DNA from: Deuterostichococcus epilithicus
Lineage: Eukaryota; Chlorophyta; Trebouxiophyceae; Prasiolales; Stichococcaceae
NCBI GenBank assembly: GCA_033439295.1
Contig: JAVTLE010000007.1
Location: forward strand, 496,001-560,000
Direction: 5' to 3'
Length of the DNA: 64,000 bases
Shown: positions 23,011 to 34,830 of the stretch, one piece after another
Numbering within the stretch: the first letter of the stretch is position 1
Layout: the number at the start of each line of letters is the position of its first letter
The notes under the pieces: generated by a model
What the model was told of the DNA's origin: nothing
Seen by the model: the letters and a program-made list of their open reading frames with translations, nothing else
Database searches by the model: none
Program-made: the position numbers and the translations under genes

Positions 23011-23817
23011 CCGTCTGGTCTAAGTCTGGTCCGATGTGACCTCGAGTAACTGGCAAGGATGCAGGCTGCTATGATTCACCTCGGGCCAGACCGTGCTTTG
23101 CATACTGTGCCACTCCAAGCCAGCTATTCCACGTTTAGTCAAAGTACTTAGTGGGAATTTGTGTGAAGACTGAAACGAGCCTAGCAGTGCACTTTTTTGT
23201 ACCAAAAATGCAAGCTGAAAGGTACGTAGCAATGCCCTTCCTTGTACGGAATAAAAGCCAAGAAAGCAAGGTGGAAGGCTGCCCTGGAAACTAAGGGGGC
23301 CCCAAATTGGTTAACAAGAGCAAAAAATCTGTAATAAGGAAACATCTTCAATTTCAAAGTGTTCACGAAAGTCATCCACCATGCACCACAACATGTTTTA
23401 TGGTGGCACGCAAAAAGCGGGGCCACTCAGCAATGTGCTTGCCATCTACCAGTGTTTCCCGGTGTACACCCTTGTCACAATCAATCTGGCGACAAGATAA
23501 ATCGGCTAACAAGTCATCATCCTCAAAAATGAACCGTGAAAGGGTTGTCACGATCAGGCGACGATGTGGAACGTCACTACAGCAAGAATCATATCAAAAT
23601 CTCATCCTCAAAAATGTGCGTAAACGGCCAGTCTATTTGACATGGCCCGTCATCAGCGGTCTTGCATCTGCTGCAGCATTCTGCAGCGGCGCGGATAAGG
23701 CAAAACTACTGCAGCAATCTGCAGCAGGGGATCTTCGACGAGAAAGACGTCATGTGGGATGGTGGCTTTTGCTGTCTGTCGACCCGGCCCGCGGCAAACA
23801 GCGGCAGGCGTCCAGAT

Positions 23818-26800
23818 CTAGACAACAGGGGGTAGGATTACAGGCAGCTTGATGGGGAGCGCATTTACAGCGGCGTTGATAGTCTTGAAGATCTGTGCAA
23901 TGGGCAAAGACAGTGTCGTCAGTACCCATGGACTCGCTAATCCTCGTAACTGGATTGATATGCAAGAATTGCACATTACGTAGGGTCCGGTAGCATCCAA
24001 TCGTCATGCAGGTGTCAGCTAAGCGTAGACCGACGCACTTTCATGGACACACCCTGCGTGTGTTCCGGGAACGAAGTGGAACGGCCTTTTTACTTTCATT
24101 TGTGAATTATTGATGGCGACTATTTGGTACACATGGTACGCACCTGCTTGCCCTTGAGGGCGCTCAGAATGGGGGTGACGTCGGCGGCAGGCAGCTTGGC
24201 CAGGATGTTCACGGCGAGCTTCACGTCCACAGTTGCCGCAATCACAGCGATGATCTTGGCCTTAACCTGCAGGGGCATGTGTGCGACAAACCGTATGTCA
24301 GAACTTCCGATAATTCCGATGGAACTTGCACCAGAAGGCGGAGACGCGAAGTTGCAGAGCAGTAGTAGCTAGGTGAGCAGGTGAGCAGATCCGATGACGC
24401 ACAAGCTTTTCAGTTTTGCTGAAATTCAAATCTATCGTCTCCCTGTCGGCATCGCTTAGGCAGTACAGGCGCAGGTAGACCCTGATACAGTCCACCCGCC
24501 GTTGCCAACAGGACCAACACGAGCTGTATATTCAAGGGCGTCCAGTGGTTGCTGCACGCACCGTGATGGTGAGGATAGCAAAAATTTTGGCGACCAGGTC
24601 GAGGCTCAGTTGCCCGCACACAGTGGCGACGATGTTGACATCCAGGATGGTAAAGATTTTGGCCACGATCTGCATGGCACCCAGAAAAGCTCTTCTGCGC
24701 TGCCAGTCCATGGAATGCCACCGTGTTTCCCTCAATCACCCCCCCTTTCACACCCAACTACGTCATCAGTCCACACCACACGGGCTGAAACACATGACCG
24801 GCACAGCCCAACACCACCCAGCAGCTACTGCAGGCTGCGCTGCGACCCCACCGTGACATCCAGCAGGGCAAACAGCTGGACGAGGATGGCGATGTTCAGC
24901 TTGGCACAGATGGCAGCGGCGACCTGCACCCACGACGAAGCCACATTGGCAGAAGAACGTACGCACACCAACGAAATTTGCAACGAGGTATCCAAGAGGC
25001 CACAGCAGCAGCACTGTCGCTGCTGTGTGCATGTCTGAGGTCAACCTTCCTGTGAGCACCTTCAGTCGCATCGTGCACAATGCCTCTCCAACGGCTATAA
25101 GAGGCAGCAGAAGATGCACACCTGCACTGCAGCCTGGCAGGTCGACCCGCACAACACAATCCCGTTTGGGTTCCTGCACACTCAGGCGTTGCTGGGTGGG
25201 CGGGGACACACCTTCACGTCCAGGACAGCGAAGAACTTAACCAGCAGGGTGATTTCCAGCTTTGCAAGGATAGCGGCAGCAACCTGCAGGCGGGGCCAGT
25301 GACACAACTCAACTTGGGTTCAGGGCCCCAGAAGGGACAGGTTTTGTAGTTTGCAGACGTCCCCGGACCACTTTGTAAGCCCAGACGGTGTGCCCGCAGT
25401 GCAAGGCCTTCGCATGTGACACCACTCCGAGCTGCGGGGCAGGTCCGCCAGCAGCTAGTCAATGGAAATGCTTATTAATGATTGTGCTGAGCTATGGGCG
25501 CACCTCGACATTAAGGAGGGCGAGGATGCTGACCGCCAGGCCGATGTCCAGCTTGGCAAACACTTGAGCGACGATTGCGACGTCCAGGTACGCGCAGATG
25601 GCGGCGACAACCTGCGTGTGCGTGCAGAGGTGACGGTGTGATGTGCAGGCCGGCGGCGCAGCCCGCACAGTGCTGTGCAGGCCTCGCTCGGCTCAAGGCT
25701 TGACATTTGGATGCTTTGATGCGTGCTTTGATTGGGTGCTTTTAGAATTGCACCCGTGGCCGGACGGCCATCCACACAATCTGGCGGCCACTCTCAGACA
25801 TGTGCTGCAGGCGCGGGTGCAGGTGTGCACTGGCCTGGCCGCTTCTGCTTCGATGGTCCGGCATAAGTGCTACCATGTACATAAGTGCATACGTCGACTC
25901 GCAGGGGCTGCTGCTTACCTCGACCTTCACCAGGACGAACAGCCTAACCAGCAGGTCGACCTCCAGCATGGCATAGATAGCAGCAGCCACCTGCAGCCGG
26001 TGTCGCACAAGCAGGCTCATGTACAAAGCGCCAAGAAGGTGTGCAAAGTCATGCATGACTTGGAGGGCAGTGCGCAAGACACGGCGTCACTGGTGCGTAG
26101 ATGCCCGGAAGTGCGAACAAGTGGGATGCGCAGAGCGGGTGCAGCCTCAAGCGTGTCTCTGCAACGTGGGCAGGATCAGTAGCAGTTGTGTCGCCCGCTC
26201 ACCTGAGCGTCCAGGAGAGCGATGATCTTGACCACGATGTCGATGTTCAACTTTGCGAACACCGTCGCTGCCACCTCGACATCCAGGAATGCCACGATGG
26301 CAGCAACCACCTGTCACCACAGCAGTCAGCAGGCTGTTGTGCACAGTCTGGCGCCTGTATTTGACCTGCTGCTGTGACACAGCAGCCTGGAAAGTGGTGC
26401 GCGGCAGGTGCTGTTTGTAACACATGATATCAAGTGTGAGCCGCACGCAGTTTGGCCGGGCCATTGCCAATTGTTTGTCCGCAGCGCAGGGTTACATCTG
26501 CTACAGGGCCGAGCCAGCAGTGCACCAGCGTCGCTTGCGCTGGCGCACTGCAAACACCATAGCAGCCACACCACACAGTGGGCACATGCATCTGCCGACC
26601 AGCAGTTAGGAGTGTGTGGGCCTCGTCGACACCTTGACATCCAGGGTGGCGAAGATGTTCAGCAGCACGTCGATCTCCAGCGTCGACAACACCGGGCCCA
26701 GGATCTTGGCATCGATCAGGCCGCAGAGCTGCAGGACCACCTGTGGGCAGCATCGGAATTCGTCGGCCACAATTCGGACTGTATGTTGCTCTAAGTAAGT

Positions 26801-29800
26801 ACGACAGCCCTAAGTAAGTACGACAGCCATCACATCCCAGGACAAGTTCGCCGAAGCTCGCAGCAGCTCCGCAGCACGCATCGCATTGTTGCCGTCATTG
26901 CATGCTGTCTATTGACGCAACAGGCAAGCGCTGCGCCCGTCAGCTGCGCAACAGGGGCGGCAGCATGTGTGGCAAACGAGCTCGGACTGTGACTGCTTCA
27001 GAGTCTGGTGGGCTGTGCACCTCGACGTCGAGGATGGCGAAAATCTTGACCAGCAGGGTGACATCCAGCTGGGCCAGCACCGCCGCAAACACGGGGATGT
27101 CGATGTAGGCAACCAGCTTGATGATTACCTGCACATGCAACGGAAGTGCGCCATTCGGACAGTGCCAGACGTGGCAAAACCATAGCAACCCACACGATAC
27201 CAGTGCATATGACAAATAAGCTGCGGCTTGCGGTCGCACCTGCACATCCAGCACCGCAAAGATCTTCACCAGGACCTTCGCCTCCAGCTTGGCAAGAATC
27301 GGGCCGAAAACTTTGATGTCGAGGATGGCCGTGAGGGCGGCAATCACCTGCAGGGCGCAACATCGAATAATTATTGGTGCTGCGGGCTCTGAGGAGTTGC
27401 GGGGTGCGGCAGGGTTGCAGCGGGCTTTGCAATTGTCAAGTTGGCTCACACCACAGCCGTATATCAGTTCCCGCATGCCACAGCCATGCATCGAGTCAGC
27501 ATGTAGCAATGGCGTGGGATTGCTGGGTGCAAGTAGAAGAGAGGTCCGGGTCCCGTGTCTCGAGACATATACATAATTTCACAAGGAAATGAGCACAGGT
27601 GTGCAGGCGCACCTTCACGTCCAACACGGCGAAGATTTTGACCAGCAGGTCGACGTCCAGCTTGGCGAAGATATTGGCAACGATCTTGACGTCCACCAAG
27701 GCGAGGATCTTGGCGATGACCTGCGGCACACACACACCGTTTCCTTCCACTGTGGTGGCACTTGCGCAGCCCACAGAGGCCAGTCACGAGCGATGCACGA
27801 GTGTGCTCGTAAGCTGGCATTATGGCTGCGCTGGGTGGCGTCCACAAGCCTGGCAGGCTGTGCGGCTGACACGAGTCATGAGTACATGTGTACCTTGACA
27901 TCCAGGATGGCGCACAGCTTGACGGCCAGGTCCAGGTCCAGCACAGCAATGATTGCAGCCGCCGCCTGCACAAAATCACAGCACAATCACTATGCATGCC
28001 AGGTGTGGGACGAAACCCCTGACATGAAGTTCTGCCTCCACTCGCGCAGAAGTGTGCGAGTGGTTGGAAAGACTGCACTCAGGGGGACTGGCAATGATGG
28101 TGCTGCATGCCCCTGTCAACCTAACATAAAAGGCATGCGCATGCACTTGTGACCTCCCCGTGGTGCCTTGCTGGTGCCTTCCCGACTTCGTACAAGGGGT
28201 GGGACTGACAGTGTCAATGCCGCCAGGGATGGCAGCTGGATGGGTATGGGCACGCCTTGACATCCAGCAGAGCGAAGATTTTGCCGACGATTGTGATGTC
28301 TAGCTTGGCGAAAACAGTCGCGAGGATGTTGACATCGATGTAGGCGCATACTGCCGCAAACACCTGCACAGCCTTGGGCTCGGTCTCATCAGCCTTGGGC
28401 AATTGCCATTACTGGCTGCCCCACACATGCTCGCCGCAACAATGCACTTGGTGCACCGACATGCTCGAAGACGTTCACCATCGCCTGGGCACCCAGCACC
28501 CGCGAAGGCTGTATATCTGGGTTGCGTTCGACCAGGCATGCAGGCCATGCCGCAGCCGGCCTGATCTCGCTCGTGGGTGCGCTAGCAGCAGCTACGGCAT
28601 GCATGGTGCACGGGGGCGCCGGGGAGTGGGCTGCATGCTGACTGCACACCTTGACGTCCAGCACGGCGACCAGTTTGACCAGGTTTGGCACGTCCAGCTT
28701 AGCAAGCGCCGCGGCCGCCACCTTGGCGTCAATGAGGGCGACCAGCTTGGCGACCACCTGTGCAGCAGCATGACCACGCGGCCTCAGACTAGTGGACTGC
28801 CGCCGCTCTGGATGGCGCCGCACCCGGGTCGCCAAGAGTGTCAGTTGGCGGATGGGCGACACTGCAGCTCAGACTGCGATCGATCAATGCGTTGCACGTG
28901 CAAAATGCTGGCTGCACGGCCCACTTTTAAAGCTGCCAAGCGCAAAGCGCACGCATGTGCAACACGGCTGCAATGATGCGGTGCATGCCATGTCTGCACG
29001 CAGTAGGCAGGGGACTGCAGCGACAGCTCTCGTCGCAGATCGAGTGGCTGGGCTGAGGTGGTGGGACACGCCTGGCAACCATCGACCGGTGCAGTCTATC
29101 TGTCCCTACAACTACATGATATCGACAGCATCATGATCCACTCTGCAGCATGCCAGCAGGCACCACGGTTGGGCGCATCCATTTGCAGCACAAAGCTGCG
29201 CAGGATGGCCCAGGCTGCTGCGCGATGTATGTTGTGGCTTTTGATCGCACACCTTGACGTCCAGCTTGGCGAAGATGCTGGCAAGGAGGTCGGCGTCCAG
29301 CTGCGCACAGATCTTGGCGGCAACCTTCACATCGAGCTTGGCGAGGATTTGCACAACGACCTGCAACACACCAGCGAGTCACCGTCATGTAAATCAGGGG
29401 ACACAGCAGCGCGACCATGTGACAACAGTCATGCACATGGTTGCAAAGCCGCTGACGCGAGCTGCATGCATGCATGCCAGTTGAGCAAAGCACGCGCCAC
29501 CTCCTGCACTGCTCTCACCAACCAGATGAGAAGAGTAAAGAATTGCCAGAGGGCGCACGTTAACATCGAGGCGGGCGCAGATCTGGGCGGCCAAACGCGC
29601 ATCCAGCTGCGCAATGATGTTGACAATGACATCGATGTCCAGATCCGCAAAGAGAGAGACTACGGCGCCGTTGTCGATGTCGATGACTTTCTGGTAAAAG
29701 AGCTTGTTCAGGCTGCCCACCAAATCCTGCCAACATGCACAGACATGCATGATGGTGCGAAGAGAAAACATTGTGATCTGTTGGCTTGGGTTGTAATAAG

Positions 29801-30136
29801 CAGCACGCACATGTAGCAAATGCATACTGCGGCGTCGGGCATTCGCAAGACAACACATGCATCGCGTTGTGGGGCACACAGGACACCGATAAGGCGTGGC
29901 AAGCATGCCGAACGACGATGACCCACCTCGTTGGCCTTCTCGTGGTCGTTCTTGAAGAGGCTGACGAGTTGACCCTTGGCCGACTTGCCACTGGCGCCTT
30001 TGATGTAGGAGTCGATGATGTCGCCTTCATTGCCTGCGGCGGGACAACGACCAGCGCTGGGCAAAGTTTTGAGGAGGAACGTACGAGGATCCGGAACTCC
30101 ACATTCCATCTGCCAACCTACGACTTCAGGGGCCAT
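23818..30136 (-). CDS. Novel 12-residue LDV-repeat protein encoded by symmetrical exons
   Basis: Unrecognised. I can place 18 exons: 30136-29927, 29726-29559, 29360-29253, 28757-28650, 28363-28256, 27965-27894, 27720-27613, 27347-27240, 27128-27021, 26740-26633, 26310-26203, 25990-25919, 25611-25504, 25283-25212, 24923-24852, 24669-24562, 24266-24144 and 23892-23818. All joins are phase 0, giving about 647 aa and a TAG stop. Fourteen exons are exactly 108 or 72 bases, which is three or two 12-residue repeats. A typical exon reads VIAKILALVDVK then IVANIFAKLDVD then LLVKIFAVLDVK. The pattern is charged, three hydrophobic, K/x, I, hydrophobic, A, x, L, D, V. Exon 1 (GNEGDIIDSYIKGASGKSAKG) and exon 2 (LNKLFYQKVIDIDNG) are non-repetitive; exons 17-18 diverge and end in LPVILPPVV. 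No signal peptide is evident; the start at 30136 is tentative. Even positions are all hydrophobic, compatible with a beta-solenoid or a lipid-facing surface. Function unknown. Confidence 0.8.
24562..29726 (-). repeat. Array of 15 exon modules carrying about 40 twelve-residue repeats
   Basis: Exon-intron modules recur every 230-500 bases. Each exon ends in L-D-V-K/Q/E/N/T and a donor, mostly GTG or GTA, once GC (28256). Introns are short and not obviously alike, whereas the exons keep DNA motifs such as TTGACGTCCAGC and TTGGCGAAGAT on the plus strand. The array appears to have grown by duplication of whole exons and by loss or gain of single 36-base units within them. Confidence 0.8.
26790..26828. 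repeat. Tandem duplication within an intron of the LDV gene
   Basis: The unit CTAAGTAAGTACGACAGCC is repeated head to tail in the intron between the exons at 27021 and 26740. Confidence 0.8.
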
Positions 30137-32214
30137 TCCTAATCGTGACCCTCATGTGTCTAGCACGACTGGTGTTCACGCGCCGGCTGCCCACGCTGGC
30201 GCGGCGGTGTTGGTGCTGTGAGCTGAACGCTGCTGCCAGTTTACGTCAGGCACTCGAGCGTCAGCGATGTTGTCCCGGACCATACTCATAACACTCCGGT
30301 CTTCGAAATTAATTTCGAGTTCATCGAATCACCACGGGCAGGTGAAACACCCTTCGACTGGTTGACCGCGGCGCTCATGAGACAGCGCAGCGTATTGCAT
30401 CCACATTACACTTGATGCATCGGCATGCATGTGTTGTCTGTGCGGTCACATCAATCAGGTGACCCAATGAGGTGCGGCAAGTTGGCACAGCAAACTGCGA
30501 GGGTATTGCAGTCCAGGCCAGGGTTACGGACTGCAGATTGAAAGCGCGTCATTAAGTCAGGCATGCCGGCAGCTGACATGTCATGTCGTCGCGCGCTCAG
30601 GTGGGGTGTCTCATTCTATAGGGGCAAAGATCGCACCGTTCGTCCGCAGTTGGCGAGCTTCGCTCCCTGTGGCCGACAAAACCAGCAGAAGAACAACGGC
30701 AGCGCGGCCCATGGCATTTCGCATGGCTGTATAGCGCATGGCGCACCGCCTTGTTTATCCTGCGACCATGATGAGTCAGTGAGTCACGCACGAAAAGTTG
30801 TTGCCTCTGCTCAGCGGGCCGGAAACATCCGTGTCACTGAGACCGATGACGGTAATCAGAGATATTTTTTCTCGACATGTGCATGAGCTCATGAGCCAAC
30901 GAGACCACCGGCACAACCTGCCTGCATCTCCCTAACACGCAGTCCGTCAATCAATCTGACAGGTAGTCACCATCTAGCGCAGCATATGTCGCAGTCTCTT
31001 GGTGGGCTGTGCATCTGAGTGACTACGGACATGACTACGGACATAGCGTGCTGCAAAAAACGACATGTGGATCGGGCGGCGCCAGAAGTCACACTTGCGC
31101 ACAGTAGTACAAGTAAGTATGTGCCACATGAAGGATGGTCTCAACCTGCTGTCCGAGTCGCGACCGTCTGAGCGAGTCGGAGGTAAGATTATGGACGGCA
31201 AGAATCATGGCGCAGAGTGCTGACACAGACGCGCGTAGGCGTTCGAGTCCCAGCCACGGTTGTCGGTTAATATGAGCACCAGAAGCCGCCTGATGCTCGG
31301 ACGTTTCCTCACGCCTACTCAAACGAGCACAGGCACAGCCCCGCAACTAGCCCTATATATCTGGGCAAGCCCCCCTGTGCGCACCCAGATGTGCGCCAAA
31401 AGGCATTGCCGGAAGCGGTCAACCCAGGCTGTCATCACGAGCGAGGCTCGACCGTTGTCACGCGGCGGCAAATCATGCGCATAGTGTCTCCAATGCAATG
31501 CACCAGCGGGCGAGGCCGATGCACCACACAGACACAGCAGCAACCCTCAGAGACGCATGCAAGTTGTGTCGCAACAGCGTCACCGCAGCAGCCTCAACCA
31601 GCACTCCTCATGCATGGAGGCGAAACGCCTCGCAGTAACAGTCGCCACAGAGACGCAATCGCTTTGCGTCGCACGACTGCTATCACAAACAGCCATACGC
31701 GAACATTTTCCTGTCTTTTGCGAAAGTATTGCTGCATGCAAGCCCGCGAGACCCATGTTGGCACCCAAGACCAGGGGAGGTGTGCCGCAGCGCATACCTG
31801 ACTACGAAGGGAGACGGAGGCGGAGGTTGAGTGGTCGACGCGGCGCGATTTTCTGACAGTGAACTGTGTGAATGAAAACAGTGATTTGCCGATAAAAGCT
31901 CATATTGTGATCTTCTGCGACGGAAGGAGCTGGGGCGAATCTAGCAACCGTGTGGTACCTGTTGCGTTGTTCATATGTCGGGCGCACCTGCGTAGCGGTA
32001 CGATAACATTGTACCCGCACTCCTCCTACCAAGGTATACGGGTACAGGTTCCATATGGAAGGCCAGATTCACCCCAGCTCCTTTGTCCTTCCGTTAAAAA
32101 GGTGAAGAAACGGACAATCGTATGGTACAGCCTTGTGGTACAGCCCTGTACCACACGGTTACCCATCTTCAGTGCAGTGGATGAGAGGACGCCGGGATCC
32201 TCCACAACTCACGC
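30137..32214. other. Intergenic region of about 2.1 kb, no gene recognised
   Basis: This stretch lies upstream of the LDV-repeat gene and left of block B. No reading frame with domain or splice support was found. It contains a short tandem repeat (GACTACGGACAT twice, about 31019-31043) and a 13-base perfect inverted repeat pair at 31946-31958 and 32148-32160. Confidence 0.5.
31946..32160. repeat. Possible small inverted-repeat element
   Basis: AACCGTGTGGTAC (31946-31958) and its exact reverse complement GTACCACACGGTT (32148-32160) bound 215 bases. TGGTACAGCC is tandemly repeated just inside the right end. No target-site duplication is clear, so a MITE-like element is only a possibility. Confidence 0.35.
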
Positions 32215-32251
32215 CATAGCCGAGTTCAACCGGGCGTAAGCGCAGCAGTCG

Positions 32252-32680
32252 ATGAAATGGAGGAAGCCCCCTTCCCTACTGGCGGCTGTGGCCACCATCA
32301 TCACAAGCGTGGTTATCCTAATCCTCATCCGGTACACGAGATATCTTCAGGCTTTCGCACCTGACTTGATCCCTGTAGATTTGTGCGGGACGGACGCGTC
32401 CAGCCGAGCCAAAGTCAGGCTGCGGGAGGCGGGAGGCGGGAGGCGGCCTGATATGCGTCGACCGATGTCCGTCTCGCGTGCACGTTCGGCCGAAGTCAAG
32501 CAAGACAGTACTGTCGCGGCCGTCCGTCGTGCGCTTGTTTACATTCGGTGGCTCGAATGGTGCGGTGATTGCGCACTGTTATTGTACGACATCGCCCGAT
32601 TGCCAGGACATCTGGTAGGAAGCCACCCGGATGAAGTGGACATGCACTCATTACAGGATTCCGTGGACAGAGGTGCATGA
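32252..32680 (+). CDS. Hypothetical small membrane protein, conserved in duplicated block
   Basis: A 142-codon frame opens with ATG and a hydrophobic segment (SLLAAVATIITSVVILILI), then a charged region containing a GAGGCGG-type triplicated repeat at about 32427-32450. The corresponding sequence in copy A is disrupted. No domain is recognised, and it may be fortuitous. Confidence 0.3.
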   Translation: MKWRKPPSLLAAVATIITSVVILILIRYTRYLQAFAPDLIPVDLCGTDASSRAKVRLREAGGGRRPDMRRPMSVSRARSAEVKQDSTVAAVRRALVYIRWLEWCGDCALLLYDIARLPGHLVGSHPDEVDMHSLQDSVDRGA

Positions 32681-33229
32681 CACAGATGCATGATGTTACG
32701 AACCTGGCTCCGCGTGTAGTATGTCCATGGCAGCAGCTGGCCGCGTTAGCAGCGGGCTTTGGGGTTAATGAGGATGGCCGCGTCAACAGCTGGCATTGAT
32801 GGATTATTATGCTGCGGAAACCATTGGTGAAAGACGGTGTGCGGCGGCAGCGGCTGGTGGCACTCTACAGCAGCAATTGTGGTGGCTATTGTACTGTATG
32901 GCTGGCAGTGCTTCAACATATCATATGACGATGGAATGGACTTTTGCACAAATATTGAACGAGACCGTTATCAGCTTTACTTTCTGTCTTCAACCCAAAT
33001 CAGTCTGCGTGGGTGAGGCTGGAAAGGTGCTCTCTCTCTCCATCAGCCAGAGGATTATCACATGAGCGATTCCATGCCCTGGTTCTAGCGTACCTGCGTG
33101 GGCCAAAGGACTCGCTCCCACCCATACGCCAGGCAACAACACGCCAATAGACTATCGGATGAGCGAGGATAAACATGCAATGGCAGCACCAATCTATTCA
33201 GTTGAAGGGCACTACTACGGGCATCCCAC

Positions 33230-34830
33230 GACTTACATGCCTGGCAGCTCCATACTCCTGTCTGCGATGTCCTGGGCCCCGGATGGGATGACTGAACAGA
33301 GCTGAACGTCAACGAGGGAGATGGTGCACAAAAACATCACAAAACATAGCACAAACAGTACAAGCACAGTAGGCGCGGCAGAAACAGCAGCAGGGCCTGC
33401 ATGCCAGGCTGCAGATGGCGGTGGTGATGCCCGACAGCGCCGGGTGCCGGTCTGTCAGCGCATGCAGTGCGCATGGAAGCCAAGTACGCCTCCAGACTGA
33501 GCAGCACCTGCAGATGGCAACATTGGGAGGGTTTGAACTCGTCGAGGTGACCTCTGCCATTTGTATTCTGCACGCCCGCCTGCCTGCACGCCTGCCCACC
33601 AGCCCATCTGCCTGCGCAAACGGCTGCTGCTGCTGCTGCTTCCCTGTCAACCTCCTCCAGCACATGACATCGGCGCTTGACAGCACACAACTGCATCATT
33701 GCTCAAGATAACATTGTAGAATGTGAAGTTGCTTGAGTATATGTGGACAAATGAATGGGCCTCCAGGAGCTCGCCTGGCTGGAAGACCTGGAGGTGGCTG
33801 CCCAGCTTGCTGGCAATGAGCACGGAAGCAAACACCGCAGCGACCAACGAGATTGCGCCGGCCGCTTTGTACATCAGTGACAGCCGCAGCCGGTAGCAGG
33901 TGCAGGAACAGGTGCAACAGCAGCACGTAGATTGCGACGGCGACAATCGTGTCCGAGCTGGTGGTGCGAGTCAGCGTCTGCGTACCCACAGCAGTCGCCA
34001 GGGTGGTATACGAAAGTGAAGTTGCATGGGCTGGTGATCTCAATCGGGCTCTGCAGGCGCACAGCAATGCCAGGGTGCGCAAGAGTGCTGTCTGCACACG
34101 TGAGGTTACCAGCCCAGCTGCATGAATTTGGTGCGGCCAGCGTGTGCGAGTGTACAGCCGCCATGTGTGAGTTGGTGGGCAGCAGCGAGGTGGACAAACC
34201 GCTGATGAGCCCTCCGGCAGTCATCAGCAGTGTCACAGGCGTCCATGGCTGGAGGCTGACAGGAAAGCAACGTGTCTCATCGGCGGAAATCTACAAGGTT
34301 CGATATGCAGAAGGTGTCGCACTCGCAGCAACTGCGACAGGAGGTAGGTGCCTGCGATCAGCAGCGCCGTGCGGCGAACTGCCAGACCAGCTCGCCGCGA
34401 TGTACGCTGGCTGCCCATGGCAATGGCAGCAAGGGCGGCGGCTCCCCCAAAATTGAACAGCAGCAGGGTGGTGGGGCCTAGCCTGCCCTGCAGCGAATGC
34501 TGTGACTGTGGTTTGTTGCTAGCAGGGTGCCACGCAGGCAGGGAACTACGAGTGCAGTCCACCTCGCTCAGGAGCCAGGTAGGACTGATAGCAGAAACGT
34601 TCAGCAGCATCTCGGCTTAGTGTTGCCTATCTGGCTGATCCTACCTGGTGCTGGTGGACTGTGATAGCGCTGAGCACGCCAGCAATGCAGGCATCCGACA
34701 CGGTCTGTCGTTTGCTCCAGGCCACGTCCCGCTTCAGCAACAGCGAGCTGAGGAAATCGTCATCGACGTGGTTGTCTGGCGTAAGGCACTCTTGCCACAG
34801 GCGCCGCCGCTGCCCGCCGGCATGGTGCAT
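33230..34830 (-). pseudogene. PIG-C copy B, disrupted by several frameshifts
   Basis: Exon 1 (34830-34645) matches copy A but lacks seven codons in frame after SDACIAG. Exon 2 (34487-34323) is intact. Exon 3 (from 33977) has one extra base near 33897 (CGGTAGCAGG versus CGGTAGTCG), which throws the IASKLGSHLQVF region out of frame. Its donor is CAG|GCGAGC instead of CAG|GTGAGC. Exon 4 has a two-base loss near 33479 and a one-base loss near 33391, and the conserved GPWD ending is no longer readable. Several independent lesions argue for a true pseudogene rather than a sequencing error. Confidence 0.85.

Larger units (their letters stand above)
21831..23817. other. Repeat-rich intergenic region replacing the GT61 3' half
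   Basis: No gene recognised. Related short sequences of the type CCTTCCATCT-n-GCTTTCTT followed by a TACAA/GGCATT motif occur forward at about 21945-22140 and in reverse at about 23165-23300, suggesting a degraded transposon or inverted repeat pair. Between them lie about 90-base tandem units, a purine tract and one undetermined base (22919). A small imperfect palindrome of AAACGCG motifs lies at 22425-22500. Confidence 0.5.

Noticed and set aside
23307-23852. 181-codon plus-strand frame
   Set aside because: It overlaps the last exon of the LDV gene and repeat-derived DNA, with no recognisable content.
24144-29927. CRISPR-like array suggested by regularly spaced similar segments
   Set aside because: The repeats are coding exons with introns of variable length in a eukaryotic gene, not direct repeats with fixed spacers.
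31190-31265. tRNA-like GTTCGAGTCCC box
   Set aside because: The flanking bases do not pair into a T-stem, and no acceptor or anticodon stem could be drawn.
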